Notes: generated by a model from the sequence alone, not told the origin. A DNA stretch of 64,000 nucleotides from Clostridia bacterium (GCA_017436645.1 JAFSCR010000001.1:1-64000), one strand, 5' to 3'. Shown: positions 46,196 to 55,984, numbered from the stretch's first letter. Numbers and translations: made by a program.

Positions 46196-47980
46196 ATGCG
46201 AAAGCAAAAAACGGATTATGAGGAACTTTTTCTCAAGGTAGATGCGAAAAAACAGCCTCTAAAAACTCTATTACTTCTGTTTCGAGACAATTTGGGCAGG
46301 GTTTTGCTCACAATTGTTTTTTTTGTGCTCAAAAATCTGCCTGTATGGATTTTGCCGATTCTGACTTCGGCAATCATTAACGAAGCCGTAAACCCGGATG
46401 GGCAGACCCTGCAAAAGATTCTGACCTATCTCGCTGTCGGCCTTGTGTTGATTGGGCAAAACATTCCTACCCAGCAAGGCGAAACATATTTCACCACCCG
46501 TGTGGTACGTGATATTGAGCTTCGCCTTCGCAGCGCAATCGTGCGAAAGTTGCAGCACCTCACAATTTCTTGTCACAAAACACTTTCTTCCGGTCGTATT
46601 CAATCCAAAATTCTTCGGGATGTAGACAGTATAGAGGCGCTTTCCAAAGCAACCATTACCAACATGGTCCAGTCGGTTTTATCCATTTTAGTGTTTGCCA
46701 CCATTACCATCTTTCGCAGTCCGCTGGTCGCTTTGTTCTTTCTCCTGACTATTCCCATTGCCGCCTTTATGATTAAGCACTTCCGCCGTAATATCGGCCG
46801 TACCGTCGGGGATTTCCGCAAAGAAGTGGAGCATATGTCTGCATACGTTTCGGAAATGGTAGAAATGATTCCCGTCACAAAGGCCCATGGCCTTGAAAGC
46901 GTGGAGACGGAAAGAATCGATACCCAGCTTGAAAAAGTACAGAAAAAGGCTATCGAGACGGACACGGTGCAGACGCTATTCGGCTCTTCTTGTTTTGTTG
47001 CCTTTCAGTCCTTCCAGCTCCTTTGCCTTTGCTTTACCGGTTTTCTTGCCTACAAAGGCAAAATTTCCGTTGGTGAAGTTGCCATGTTCCAGAGCTTTTT
47101 TTCGCAGCTCCTTGGCTCTTTCAGCGGACTGCTTACGCTGTATCCTACAATTTCAAAGGGCTTTGAGGCCATCGGTTCTGTTTCGGAAATTCTGGCTTCC
47201 GCGGATATTGAAAATAACAGCGGAAAGATGAAGCTTCCCACTGTAAGCGGAAACTTCTCTTTTGAAAACGTCAGCTTTACATATCCGGACGACCCGACAA
47301 TCCCGATTTTAACCGACTTTACCCTTTCTGTAAAAGAAGGCGAATATATTGCCTTTGTCGGTGAATCCGGCTCGGGGAAAACCACGGCGTTGAATCTCTT
47401 AATTGGGTTCCATTTCCCCACCGAAGGCACCGTAATGGTGGACGGCCACAACATGCGTGACATAAACCTCACCGCCTACCGCCACCATATTGCCGTCGTT
47501 TCTCAAAACAACATTCTCTTCTCCGGTTCTATCCGGGATAACATTGCTTACGGTCTTCCCCATGTCAAGGACGAAGAAATTGAAAAAGCCATTGACCTTG
47601 CCAATTTAAGAGAACTGATAGAGGAACTGCCGGACGGCATTGATACACAAATCGGCGAACACGGTGGCAGGCTTTCCGGCGGACAGCGCCAGCGAATTGC
47701 CATTGCCCGTGCCATGATCCGCAATCCCAAAGTCATTCTTCTCGACGAAGCCACAAGTGCCTTGGACAACGTTTCCGAGCATAAGGTGCAGGAAGCAATG
47801 GATAAGCTCATTTCAGGGCGCACAACCTTCGTGGTGGCCCACCGCCTTTCTACCATCCGAAGCGCCGACCGCATTGTGGTTATGCGGCACGGCAAAATTG
47901 AGGAAATCGGCACTTACGATTCCCTTATTGCACAAAAAGGCTATTTTTATGAACTTGCACGGCTACAGGAAGAAAACTGA
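46196..47980 (+). CDS. ABC transporter, fused membrane and ATPase domains (exporter type)
   Basis: 594 residues. Six-helix exporter membrane domain (about 30-320), then an ATPase with GESGSGKTT (Walker A), LSGGQRQRIAIARAM (signature) and VILLDEATSALDN (Walker B). A half-transporter that must dimerise; no partner gene is adjacent, so a homodimer is likely. Substrate unknown (lipid, peptide or drug). A long untranslated stretch of about 70 bases follows the promoter. Confidence 0.92.
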   Translation: MRKQKTDYEELFLKVDAKKQPLKTLLLLFRDNLGRVLLTIVFFVLKNLPVWILPILTSAIINEAVNPDGQTLQKILTYLAVGLVLIGQNIPTQQGETYFTTRVVRDIELRLRSAIVRKLQHLTISCHKTLSSGRIQSKILRDVDSIEALSKATITNMVQSVLSILVFATITIFRSPLVALFFLLTIPIAAFMIKHFRRNIGRTVGDFRKEVEHMSAYVSEMVEMIPVTKAHGLESVETERIDTQLEKVQKKAIETDTVQTLFGSSCFVAFQSFQLLCLCFTGFLAYKGKISVGEVAMFQSFFSQLLGSFSGLLTLYPTISKGFEAIGSVSEILASADIENNSGKMKLPTVSGNFSFENVSFTYPDDPTIPILTDFTLSVKEGEYIAFVGESGSGKTTALNLLIGFHFPTEGTVMVDGHNMRDINLTAYRHHIAVVSQNNILFSGSIRDNIAYGLPHVKDEEIEKAIDLANLRELIEELPDGIDTQIGEHGGRLSGGQRQRIAIARAMIRNPKVILLDEATSALDNVSEHKVQEAMDKLISGRTTFVVAHRLSTIRSADRIVVMRHGKIEEIGTYDSLIAQKGYFYELARLQEEN

Positions 47981-47991
47981 ACTACAAAAGG

Positions 47992-48026
47992 CGCCCGATT
48001 TCTAAACTTGAAATCGGGCGTTTTTT
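47992..48026 (+). terminator. Terminator of the ABC exporter gene
   Basis: 11-bp stem CGCCCGATTTC/GAAATCGGGCG with a 7-base loop and six T; it touches the 3' end of convergent sigK. Confidence 0.9.
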
Positions 48027-48720
48027 AGCCTTCGATTGGTTTTAAAGCATCGAGGAGCTTTTTCATGGCCTTCTTTTCGATGCGGCTGACGTAGGAACGG
48101 GAAATGCCCAGCGTTTTAGCAATTTCTTTCTGGGTTTCTTCTTGGTACGCCCCGATTCCGTACCGCATACAAATTACCCGTTTTTCCCGTGGTCGCAAGC
48201 TGTGTCGCATGGCCTCGTAAAGCTTTTTTATGCGGTATTTCATATCAATCTTCTCTGTAATATCTTCGTCGGAGCTATCCAGAATGTCGAGAAGGCTCAC
48301 TTCGTTCCCCTCTCTGTCAAACCCGATGGGTTCCTGCAAGGAAACTTCATTTTGCAGCTTGCGGTTTGCACGGAGAACCATGAGCACTTCGTTCTCAATA
48401 CACCGTGCGGCATAGGTTGCAAGACGGCTCTTTTTCTCGCCATTATATGTATTTACGGCTTTGATAAGCCCCACCGTGCCGATAGAAATCAGGTCGTCGT
48501 TATCCAGTCCTCGGGACTGATACTTTTTTACCACGTGTGCCACAAGACGCATGTTATGTTCAATCAGGATGTTTCTTGCTTCTTCGTCCCCCGCTTCCCA
48601 TCGCTTTACATATAATTCCTCCTCCGCCTGCGAAAGCGGCTTTGGAAAGGAAGTGGGCTGGCTTACATAGGAAACCATGAAAATGTTTCCGAACAACAGC
48701 TCCAAAAGATATAACCACAT
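48025..48720 (-). CDS. sigK: Sporulation sigma factor SigK
   Basis: 231 residues. Late mother-cell sigma factor. A hydrophobic N-terminal pro-sequence (MWLYLLELLFGNIFMV) is like pro-SigK, followed by sigma region 2 (ARNILIEHNMRLVAHVVKKY, DLISIGTVGLIKA) and region 4 (RPREKRVICMRYGIG, then YVSRIEKKAMKKL). Start taken at 48720, with GGGGGCG upstream; a longer frame reaches 48801. The gene is continuous, with no skin-type insertion. Confidence 0.88.
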   Translation of the reverse strand: MWLYLLELLFGNIFMVSYVSQPTSFPKPLSQAEEELYVKRWEAGDEEARNILIEHNMRLVAHVVKKYQSRGLDNDDLISIGTVGLIKAVNTYNGEKKSRLATYAARCIENEVLMVLRANRKLQNEVSLQEPIGFDREGNEVSLLDILDSSDEDITEKIDMKYRIKKLYEAMRHSLRPREKRVICMRYGIGAYQEETQKEIAKTLGISRSYVSRIEKKAMKKLLDALKPIEG

Positions 48721-48813
48721 TTTTATCGCCCCCAAAATCGTATATACATAATTTATGAGGGGAAAGGAACAAATGTGCGTGTCCCCCGGGGAAAGGAACA
48801 AGCATATGCAGAC

Positions 48814-48846
48814 AAAAAAAGTCCCACACGAGTCGTGTGGGACTTT
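48814..48846 (-). terminator. Terminator of the solute-binding protein gene
   Basis: 11-bp perfect stem GTCCCACACGA/TCGTGTGGGAC around one base, with seven T on the minus strand. Confidence 0.93.
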
Positions 48847-48863
48847 AAACGTCTAATTAAGTA

Positions 48864-50189
48864 TTAGAGGCCTTCATAGTAGAAGTCAAGTTCAGCCTGA
48901 AGCTTCTTATTTTGTTCGGCAAGGTATTCTGCGAGGTCCGGCTGCTTCTCATAGTTCTTAGCAGCACCGCCAACGCCGTTCATAATGCCTGAAGCCTTAG
49001 AAGAAACGGGGTTTTCAAGAATGGAGGAACCATGTTCGTCGATACCCTTGAAGAATGCATCTGTAGCGGCAGGCTTCTTGCCTTCGCCGGAAACTTCGAG
49101 TGCAGCCTTCAGAACCGGGAAGCCGGAAGGACATTCCTTAGCGTTAATCATCTGTGCTTCTTCGCTGAGGTAATATGCGAGGAAGTCAAGAGCTGCAGCC
49201 TGAACCTTTTCGGAAGCACCGGAGTAAATCATCCAGCTGTTGGGAACATATACGCAGGGACGACTGCCGGAAGGACCGTAGGGCATGATCACTGCATCAT
49301 AGTTGAGGTCGGGGTAGTTTTTGTTAAGAGCACCAAGACCTGCATACTGCATAAGGGACATAGCAACTTTGCCGTCACCGAATACGATTGCAGCACCGCC
49401 GCCTGCCTGACGGTCAGCATCGGGAATACAAATGCCTTCTTCCATGGGAGCGCGCATTGCCTGCATAGCTTCTAAAACCTTGGGATCATCCAGGTTAGCA
49501 TTTCTGAAGTTATCGCGGTAGGGATTTGCACCGTATGCAAGCATGAACGGGAGCCAGCCCTGGGTTACGTTGTGGTAATAGTCAATACCCCAGATATCGG
49601 TTTCGCCGTCACCATTTGTATCCTTGGTGAGCTTTCTTGCGATTTCGAACATATCGTCAAATGTCCAGTCATCTGTGGGGTATGCAACACCGTACTTATC
49701 GAAAATGTCCTTGTTGTAGATCATTGCGATAGAGTTCAGTGCGTGGGGAACGCCCCAAACGTGGGTGGTGCCGGGATCGGTAACTTCGTCCTTAACACCA
49801 TAGAGAGCCTTGTTGTACTTTGTGGCATCAAAAGTTTTGTCGATCCAGTCCTTAAGGTCGAGTGCTGCGCCTTCTGCACCGAAAGAGAATACCTGTTCGG
49901 AGTCAGAGAAGAAAACGGGAGTTACGCCGTCTTTCGCAACGATCTGGAGCTTTACTTTCTTTGTGAAGTCGCTCCATGCGCCTTCGTCTGTGGTTACATT
50001 GTACTTATCAGCAGTTGCAGCTTTAAAGTTATCGACAATTTTCATTGCGGTAACGCCATCGCCGCCGGGGAGACCGATAAGCAGGTTTGTTCTGCCCTGT
50101 GCGTCAACATCGGCAGTGCTCTTCTTACAACCTGTTGCCATTGTTAATACCATAACAATTGCTAAGGCTGCGCTGAGTGCTTTTTTCAT
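48864..50189 (-). CDS. Family 1 extracellular solute-binding lipoprotein (sugar type), orphan
   Basis: 441 residues. Signal peptide with lipobox ATGC (Cys21), then the SBP_bac_1 fold typical of carbohydrate ABC importers (NSIAMIYNKDIFDKYGV, DDWTFDDMFEIARKLT, NSWMIYSGASEKVQ). The usual two permease genes are missing on both sides; it has its own promoter and terminator. It may work with a permease encoded elsewhere. Sugar not identifiable. Confidence 0.9.
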   Translation of the reverse strand: MKKALSAALAIVMVLTMATGCKKSTADVDAQGRTNLLIGLPGGDGVTAMKIVDNFKAATADKYNVTTDEGAWSDFTKKVKLQIVAKDGVTPVFFSDSEQVFSFGAEGAALDLKDWIDKTFDATKYNKALYGVKDEVTDPGTTHVWGVPHALNSIAMIYNKDIFDKYGVAYPTDDWTFDDMFEIARKLTKDTNGDGETDIWGIDYYHNVTQGWLPFMLAYGANPYRDNFRNANLDDPKVLEAMQAMRAPMEEGICIPDADRQAGGGAAIVFGDGKVAMSLMQYAGLGALNKNYPDLNYDAVIMPYGPSGSRPCVYVPNSWMIYSGASEKVQAAALDFLAYYLSEEAQMINAKECPSGFPVLKAALEVSGEGKKPAATDAFFKGIDEHGSSILENPVSSKASGIMNGVGGAAKNYEKQPDLAEYLAEQNKKLQAELDFYYEGL

Positions 50190-50242
50190 TTAAAACGCCT
50201 CCTAAAAAATTTTGTAGGATTTTCCATCCCAATTTCGTATAC

Positions 50243-50271
50243 ATTATACCATTGGCGCCAAAAAAATGCAA
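50243..50271 (-). promoter_or_regulatory. Promoter of the solute-binding protein gene
   Basis: Minus-strand TTGCAT (50266-50271), 17-base spacer, TATAAT (50243-50248). The spacer contains TTGGCGCCAA, a perfect 10-base palindrome that could be an operator. Confidence 0.8.
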
Positions 50272-50349
50272 GACTTTTTATGAAAAAATAATAGTATCTC
50301 TGAAAAAGGCCGAAAATTCAAGAAAAATTCAGATGCAGATATGAATAAT

Positions 50350-51114
50350 TTATGTTTCCGATGCAATCTGTCTGCCTTCGTGATTGACGATATAAGGCTC
50401 TCCGTGGAGGAGATTGCCCACCGTTTCAAAGGCATATCCCTTTTCGAGGATGCTCTTTAAAATGTCCGGAAGTGCAAGCCTTGTGTTTTCCGTGCCGGTG
50501 TGAAACAAAATGAAGGCACCGCTATTCAGGCGAGGAAGAATGCGGTCTTTTATTTCCGCCTCGGAAAGTCCCTCATAATCAAGGCTGTCTATATTCCACT
50601 GAATGGTCTGCATGCCGCATTCCTCTGCAAGGCTTACGGTTTTATCTGTATATTCTCCATACGGTGCCCGCAAAAGACGGCAATCCGTACCCGTAATATT
50701 TTTCAGCACCGCACCTGCCTTGGAAATATCCTCCTTGATTGCTTTATCCGTCATTTTTTTATAATGGCCGTGGTCATAGCCATGGCTCCCGATTTCGTGT
50801 CCTGCATTTTGGATTTTCTTAACGCTTTCAGGATGCTTTTCTGCCCAGGTTCCGACAATAAAAAAGGTACATTTCGCCCCATAGGTGTCCAGCGTATCCA
50901 ATATACTGTCAATATCTTCGTTCCCCCAGGCACAGTTAAATGTAATCGCCACCTTCTTTTCTGCCGTTTCCACAGAATAAATGGGCAGATTGCCCCTGTC
51001 CTTTGCGGAAGAAGTGCGGCTGACCGTCATGGAAACGGGCACGAGGGAAATCGAAATGAACACAGCGATCAGAAGTATTAAAAGTGTATTTTTATGAAAT
51101 ACCAGAATTTTCAT
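50350..51114 (-). CDS. Polysaccharide deacetylase, PdaB-like
   Basis: 254 residues from the start at 51114 (AAAGGAA upstream). Membrane anchor at about 10-30, then a NodB domain of about 200 residues. Metal histidines His111 and His115 (SHGYDHGH) and RAPYGEYT are present. Motif 1 reads ITFNCAWGNED, with Asn60 where active NodB enzymes have Asp. PdaB-type proteins act in spore cortex or mother-cell wall modification; the Asn makes normal deacetylase activity uncertain. Confidence 0.85.
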   Translation of the reverse strand: MKILVFHKNTLLILLIAVFISISLVPVSMTVSRTSSAKDRGNLPIYSVETAEKKVAITFNCAWGNEDIDSILDTLDTYGAKCTFFIVGTWAEKHPESVKKIQNAGHEIGSHGYDHGHYKKMTDKAIKEDISKAGAVLKNITGTDCRLLRAPYGEYTDKTVSLAEECGMQTIQWNIDSLDYEGLSEAEIKDRILPRLNSGAFILFHTGTENTRLALPDILKSILEKGYAFETVGNLLHGEPYIVNHEGRQIASET

Positions 51115-51269
51115 TTTCCTTTTGCCTCCAATTAATTGCTTATATATTTTTATGACCTGCATGTCACGATTATGTTTTTTCTTTTTTGTCAGCATTGCCA
51201 TATCTTTTTTTCAAAATGCAGGGTTTTATGGGTTTTGTCAACAAAAATTACCTTCTTTTTTCTTTTTTC

Positions 51270-51298
51270 TTTACAAATAGTTTGAAATATGCTATAAT
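51270..51298 (+). promoter_or_regulatory. Promoter of the AEC transporter-pur operon
   Basis: TTTACA (51270-51275), 17-base spacer, TATAAT (51293-51298). No purine riboswitch-like fold is seen in the short leader. Confidence 0.75.
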
Positions 51299-51333
51299 AA
51301 TTTATGTATTTTTTTGAAAGGAAGTGGCGTGGT

Positions 51334-52269
51334 TTGGATATTGTTGTCAGCAAAATTCTGCTTCTCGCCATTGTGATGCTGGTTGGCTTTCTTGCGGCAA
51401 AAACCGGCTATATAAAAGGCCTTAAAAACGCCACCTCCACGCTGATTACCCGCATCACCCTTCCCCTTCTTGTAATCACCACCCTTTCGGGGCAGGCAAA
51501 GAATGCGGAAACACAAAACACAGCCCTTTGCGTTTTTATCCTCGGCATTGTGTTTGTGGCTATTCTTCTTCTCCTTGGAAAGTTTTCTACGGTCCTGTTC
51601 CGTTTTGATAAGAAAAAAAGCGATGTGCATACCTGTCTTACCGCATTCGGCAACACCATCTTTTTGGGTTACCCCCTTCTGGAAGCAATTTGGGGGCCGA
51701 CTGCCGTGTTTTATGCCGCTTTCTTTTCTATTGCCAATGACCTTGCCGCCTGGACAATCGGGGTTCTGATTCTCTGCCGTGGCGGAAAAGGAACTTTGGA
51801 TTTAAAGCGTCTTTTAAATCCTGCAACGCTTTCTTACGTCATCGGTGCAATTATGTTTATGATGTCCGTCCGTATGCCCGGCGTGATTCATGATGCAGCC
51901 GCCACCGTCGGAAGCACCACCATGGTCCTGTCCATGCTCTTTCTGGGTGCAACCCTCGCCGGCGTCCGTTTCCGTGAGCTTCTGGCCGGATTTTCTTCTG
52001 TTACGATTGTAATCATAAAAATGCTCCTCGTTCCCATTGGGGCATTTTATGCTTTACGTTGGCTGATGCCGGCGCTTGCACTCCCCGTGGATATGCTCAT
52101 TATCCCCATTGTGTGTGTCGAGCTTGCCATGCCGTGCCAATCCGTCTTTGCCATTCTTTCTCAGGAATTCGGCGGGGATACAGAGTATGCCGCAACGGCA
52201 ATCTGTCTTACCACGGCAGCCAGCCTTTTCACTCTACCCTTTATTTGCAGTTTTATTTTGAAAGGATGA
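51334..52269 (+). CDS. AEC-family (auxin efflux carrier-like) transporter
   Basis: 311 residues if started at TTG 51334, with AAAGGAAG upstream (an ATG at 51304 is at the predicted transcript start). About ten hydrophobic helices in the AEC/bile-sodium-symporter-like fold; conserved FGNTIFLGYPLLEAIWG and CVELAMPCQSVFAIL. Bacterial AEC proteins carry small acids or unknown solutes. Its stop is only four bases before purE, so it is the first gene of the purine operon here. Confidence 0.85.
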   Translation: MDIVVSKILLLAIVMLVGFLAAKTGYIKGLKNATSTLITRITLPLLVITTLSGQAKNAETQNTALCVFILGIVFVAILLLLGKFSTVLFRFDKKKSDVHTCLTAFGNTIFLGYPLLEAIWGPTAVFYAAFFSIANDLAAWTIGVLILCRGGKGTLDLKRLLNPATLSYVIGAIMFMMSVRMPGVIHDAAATVGSTTMVLSMLFLGATLAGVRFRELLAGFSSVTIVIIKMLLVPIGAFYALRWLMPALALPVDMLIIPIVCVELAMPCQSVFAILSQEFGGDTEYAATAICLTTAASLFTLPFICSFILKG

Positions 52270-52273
52270 TTGT

Positions 52274-52774
52274 ATGAATCCCAAAGTAGCACTTATTATG
52301 GGCAGCGATTCTGACCTGCCGGCACTTCGTCCCTGCGTAAAACGCCTCCGGGATTTCGGCATTGACGTGGAAGCAAGAGTAATTTCTGCGCACCGCACCC
52401 CCGATGCCGCCGCCACTTTTGCAAAAAATGCGAAGGCGCGTGGGTTCTCCGTAATTATCGGCGCCGCAGGCAAGGCTGCACACCTCCCCGGTGTTCTGGC
52501 CGCTTTTACAACGCTTCCCGTTATTGGTATTCCCATTAAGTCTTCCACGATGGACGGGCTTGATTCCCTTCTTTCCATTGTGCAGATGCCGAAAGGTATT
52601 CCCGTTGCCACCGTTGCCATTGACGGCGGAGAAAATGCGGCAATCTTAGCGGCACAGATTATTGGGCTTTCCCATCCTTCTGTAGCAGAAAAACTGGAAG
52701 AGCATAAACTTTCCATGCTTCGTGAAGTCAGCGAGAAAGACGCTCGCCTCCAGGAAGAAATTAACAATATATAA
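52274..52774 (+). CDS. purE: N5-carboxyaminoimidazole ribonucleotide mutase
   Basis: 166 residues. Converts N5-CAIR to CAIR in purine synthesis. GSDSDLP (residues 12-18), SAHRTPD and GAAGKAAHLPG form the active site. PurK, its normal partner, is not in the window. Confidence 0.95.
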   Translation: MNPKVALIMGSDSDLPALRPCVKRLRDFGIDVEARVISAHRTPDAAATFAKNAKARGFSVIIGAAGKAAHLPGVLAAFTTLPVIGIPIKSSTMDGLDSLLSIVQMPKGIPVATVAIDGGENAAILAAQIIGLSHPSVAEKLEEHKLSMLREVSEKDARLQEEINNI

Positions 52775-52790
52775 GTAAAGGGGAATAACG

Positions 52791-54212
52791 ATGAAGGACA
52801 CTAAATTACATGAAGAATGCGGTCTTTTCGGCATTTGGAATAATGACGAATTCGACTGTGCACATATGACATATTACGCGCTCTATGCCCTTCAGCATCG
52901 CGGGCAGGAAAGCGCCGGTATTGCTGTAAATGATGACGGCGTGATTATCTACCATAAGGACAGCGGTCTTGTTCCGGATGTTTTCAACGAAGTGGTTCTC
53001 GGGCATCTTAAAGGCCACGCTGCCATCGGTCATGTCCGGTACAGTTCCTCGAAAGCCCGTGAGGACGCCCAGCCCCTTGTAACCCGTTATAAAAAAGGAA
53101 CACTCGCCACTGCCTATAACGGCAGTCTTGCAGACCCGGTTGGTGAAAGAGCCCGTCTTGAAGCTGACGGTGCAATCTTCCAGACCACAAGTGATACGGA
53201 AATCATCAACTACCTTCTGGCAAGAGAACGTGTGAACACACACACCATTGAAGAAGCCGTTTCCAATGTTATCAAAACCTTAAAAGGCGGTTATTCCCTT
53301 CTTGTAATGAGTCCCAGAAAACTCATTGCCGCCCGTGACCCCCTCGGCTACCGTCCCCTCTGCATCGGCAAAAAGCAGGGAAGTTACATTTTTGCTTCCG
53401 AAAGCTGTGCCCTCGATGCAATCGGGGCAGAATTTGTCAGAGACGTGGAACCCGGTGAGGTCGTGGTGGTGGATAAGGACGGCCTCCGTTCCATTCGTGA
53501 TAACTGCACGGATAAAAGTGCACTTTGCATTTTTGAATATATTTATTTCGCCCGTCCCGATAGTATTATTGAAGGAACAAGCGTTTATGAAGCCCGTGTG
53601 GCGGCCGGCCGTGCGCTTGCCAAAGCCGATCCGGTAGAAGCTGACATTGTTATCGGCGTGCCCGATTCCGGCATCTGTGCCGCCATCGGTTATGCTGAGG
53701 AAAGCGGCATTCCTTACGGCACAGGTCTTATCAAAAACCGCTATATCGGCAGAACATTTATTCAGCCCTCTCAGAAAATGCGTGAAGAGAGCGTTGACAT
53801 AAAGCTTAACGTTTTAGCTTCCACCATTCGCGGCAAGCGTGTTATTATCGTAGATGACTCCATCGTTCGCGGAACCACCTGCAGAAAGCTGATTATGATG
53901 CTGAAAAAAGCAGGCGCCACGGAAGTGCACATGCGAATTTCTTCGCCGCTTTTCCTCTGGCCTTGTTATTTCGGCACAGATGTTCCCACAAAAGAAGAAC
54001 TGATCGGCTACAAGTATTCCGTGGAAGAAATGCGTGAAAAGTTCGGCGCAGATTCTCTCTCTTTCCTTCGCATTGAAGATTTAAAAACAATCGTTCCCGG
54101 CAGAACACGTGGCTTTTGTGATGCCTGCTTTACAGGAAAATACGATATAGAAATCCCGGAAAACCGTGAGCTTCGCTCATTCCAGGAAAGGAGACTTGGA
54201 GAAAATGACTAA
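52791..54212 (+). CDS. purF: Amidophosphoribosyltransferase
   Basis: 473 residues. First committed step of purine synthesis. The Cys10 in HEECGLFG becomes the N-terminal glutaminase nucleophile after removal of nine residues. PRPP loop [13 protein letters not shown]. Late cysteines ([23 protein letters not shown]) fit the iron-sulfur-containing Bacillus type. Confidence 0.96.
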   Translation: MKDTKLHEECGLFGIWNNDEFDCAHMTYYALYALQHRGQESAGIAVNDDGVIIYHKDSGLVPDVFNEVVLGHLKGHAAIGHVRYSSSKAREDAQPLVTRYKKGTLATAYNGSLADPVGERARLEADGAIFQTTSDTEIINYLLARERVNTHTIEEAVSNVIKTLKGGYSLLVMSPRKLIAARDPLGYRPLCIGKKQGSYIFASESCALDAIGAEFVRDVEPGEVVVVDKDGLRSIRDNCTDKSALCIFEYIYFARPDSIIEGTSVYEARVAAGRALAKADPVEADIVIGVPDSGICAAIGYAEESGIPYGTGLIKNRYIGRTFIQPSQKMREESVDIKLNVLASTIRGKRVIIVDDSIVRGTTCRKLIMMLKKAGATEVHMRISSPLFLWPCYFGTDVPTKEELIGYKYSVEEMREKFGADSLSFLRIEDLKTIVPGRTRGFCDACFTGKYDIEIPENRELRSFQERRLGEND

Positions 54213-55245
54213 GAGTGCAAACAGCGCATACAGCGCAGCCGGCGTTAATATTGAGGCCGGTTATGAGGCAGTTCGCCTTATGAAAGAACACGTAAAAAGA
54301 ACTACGACAGAAGGGGTGCTTTCCCCCATCGGCGGGTTCGGCGGCCTTTTCGCCCCCGATCTTACCGGCATGGAAGAGCCTGTTCTCGTTTCCGGCACGG
54401 ATGGTGTCGGCACTAAATTAAAGCTTGCTTTTCTTATGGACAAGCATGACACCGTCGGGCAGGACTGTGTTGCCATGTGTGTAAACGATATCGTTTGCAG
54501 CGGCGCCCGTCCCCTCTTTTTCCTCGACTATGTTGCCGTAGGTAAAAATGAGCCCGAAAAAGTTGCTTCCATTGTAAAAGGCGTTGCAGACGGCTGCGTC
54601 CAGTCCGGCTGTGCTTTGATCGGTGGTGAAACGGCTGAAATGCCCGGCTTTTATCCCGAAGATGAATATGACCTTGCCGGTTTTGCGGTAGGTATTGTGG
54701 ACAAAAAGAAGATTATTGACGGCACAAAGCTTTCGGAAGGCGATGTACTTTTAGGTCTCGCTTCCACAGGCGTACATTCAAACGGTTTCTCCCTTGTCCG
54801 TAAGCTTTTTAATATTTCCGAAAGTGCAGTTTTAAATGAATCTATTGATTCTCTCGGCACCACTTTGGGCGAAGCCCTTCTGGCACCGACGAGAATTTAT
54901 GTAAAAGCCATCCTTTCGCTTATGGAAAAAGTGGAAATCAAGGCAATCAGTCACATTACGGGCGGCGGCTTTATTGAAAACGTCCCCCGCATGATGCGTG
55001 AAGGTCTTACGGCTGTTCTGGATACGGCTTCTTACCCCCTGCCCCCCATTTTTAAACTCATGCAGGAAGTGGGCAATATTCCCGCACATGAAATGTATAA
55101 TACCTTTAACATGGGTATCGGCATGATTGTTGCCGTTAGTGCTGATAAAGCTGATGAAGCAAAAGCAATTTTAGAGGCAGCCGGCGAAACAGTTTATAAA
55201 ATCGGCGTGGTTGAAAAAGGCGAAGAAGGCGTTAAAATCCTTTAA
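54205..55245 (+). CDS. purM: Phosphoribosylformylglycinamidine cyclo-ligase
   Basis: 346 residues from ATG 54205, overlapping the purF stop by 8 bases, with GGAG in front. Makes AIR. ATP-grasp-like PurM fold: [42 protein letters not shown]. Remaining pur genes are elsewhere. Confidence 0.95.
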   Translation: MTKSANSAYSAAGVNIEAGYEAVRLMKEHVKRTTTEGVLSPIGGFGGLFAPDLTGMEEPVLVSGTDGVGTKLKLAFLMDKHDTVGQDCVAMCVNDIVCSGARPLFFLDYVAVGKNEPEKVASIVKGVADGCVQSGCALIGGETAEMPGFYPEDEYDLAGFAVGIVDKKKIIDGTKLSEGDVLLGLASTGVHSNGFSLVRKLFNISESAVLNESIDSLGTTLGEALLAPTRIYVKAILSLMEKVEIKAISHITGGGFIENVPRMMREGLTAVLDTASYPLPPIFKLMQEVGNIPAHEMYNTFNMGIGMIVAVSADKADEAKAILEAAGETVYKIGVVEKGEEGVKIL

Positions 55246-55289
55246 TATTCCCTAAAAACCCCGAAAAACAGAATTTTTGCAAAAACTTC

Positions 55290-55318
55290 TTGACAAAAGA
55301 TGCAAAAGGCTGTATAAT
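55290..55318 (+). promoter_or_regulatory. Promoter of rpmF
   Basis: TTGACA (55290-55295), 17-base spacer, TATAAT (55313-55318): full consensus. Confidence 0.92.
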
Positions 55319-55377
55319 ATCGTGTGTTACTACTAAAAATGTAGAAGTTTGGATTCCGGAAAGATGAGGTGTGGAAA

Positions 55378-55557
55378 ATGGCAGTACCCAAGAATAAAAT
55401 CTCCAAGGCTAGACGTGATAAGAGACGTGCAACGTACAAACTTTCTGTACCCGGCATGATTGAATGCCCCAAGTGCAAAGCTCTCATTCGTCCCCATCGG
55501 ATTTGCAGTGCCTGTGGCTACTATAAAAACAGAGAAGTAGTAAAGGTATCTGAATAA
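55378..55557 (+). CDS. rpmF: 50S ribosomal protein L32
   Basis: 59 residues, MAVPKNKISKARRDKRRAT; zinc cysteines CPKC and CSAC are both present (the zinc-containing form). Start at 55378 with GAGGTG upstream. The DUF177/yceD gene that commonly precedes it is absent. Confidence 0.96.
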   Translation: MAVPKNKISKARRDKRRATYKLSVPGMIECPKCKALIRPHRICSACGYYKNREVVKVSE

Positions 55558-55643
55558 GTCTTTTATTCTGGGCGGCAAAAGCCGCCCGGTCGTGACTTTT
55601 TACAAAAATTACATGCAATCAGGAAAGCAAAAAAGCGCTCTTT

Positions 55644-55673
55644 TTGACTCTTTTGCTTTCTTTGTGGTATACT
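55644..55673 (+). promoter_or_regulatory. Promoter of the HPr-like gene
   Basis: TTGACT (55644-55649), 18-base spacer, TATACT (55668-55673). Confidence 0.7.
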
Positions 55674-55720
55674 AGCAGAAAAGGGCACACATTGAATTTT
55701 TGCCTTGAGGAGCGTAAATT

Positions 55721-55984
55721 ATGGTATCTAAAAGCGTCACTATACTCAATCAGGTTGGCCTGCATGCAAAGGCAGCTACATTATTTATACAAAAAGCAAA
55801 TGAATTCAAGGCCTCCATCTGGGTAGAAAAGGATGCTCGCCGTGTAAATGCCAAAAGCCTTCTCGGTATTTTGTCTTTAGGGATTACACGGGGAACCGAA
55901 ATTGTGCTGTCGGCCGAAGGTACAGACGAAGCCGAAGCCGTTAGCGCACTTTGTATGCTTATTTCAGACGGTGTGTGCGAATAA
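55721..55984 (+). CDS. HPr-family phosphocarrier protein
   Basis: 87 residues. Phosphoryl carrier of the sugar phosphotransferase system or a regulatory relative. His15 is kept, but the active site reads GLHAKAA rather than GLHARPA: Arg17 is Lys and Pro18 is Ala. Ser46 with its surroundings (NAKSLLGILSLG), the HPr kinase site, is intact. No ptsI gene is next to it. Could be the general HPr with a variant site or a Crh-type regulator. Confidence 0.87.
   Translation: MVSKSVTILNQVGLHAKAATLFIQKANEFKASIWVEKDARRVNAKSLLGILSLGITRGTEIVLSAEGTDEAEAVSALCMLISDGVCE

Noticed and set aside
48025-48720. Skin-element interruption of sigK
   Set aside because: Sigma regions 2 and 4 are in one uninterrupted frame.
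51202-51333. Purine riboswitch before the AEC-pur operon
   Set aside because: The leader is only about 30 bases after the promoter and shows no conserved aptamer core.
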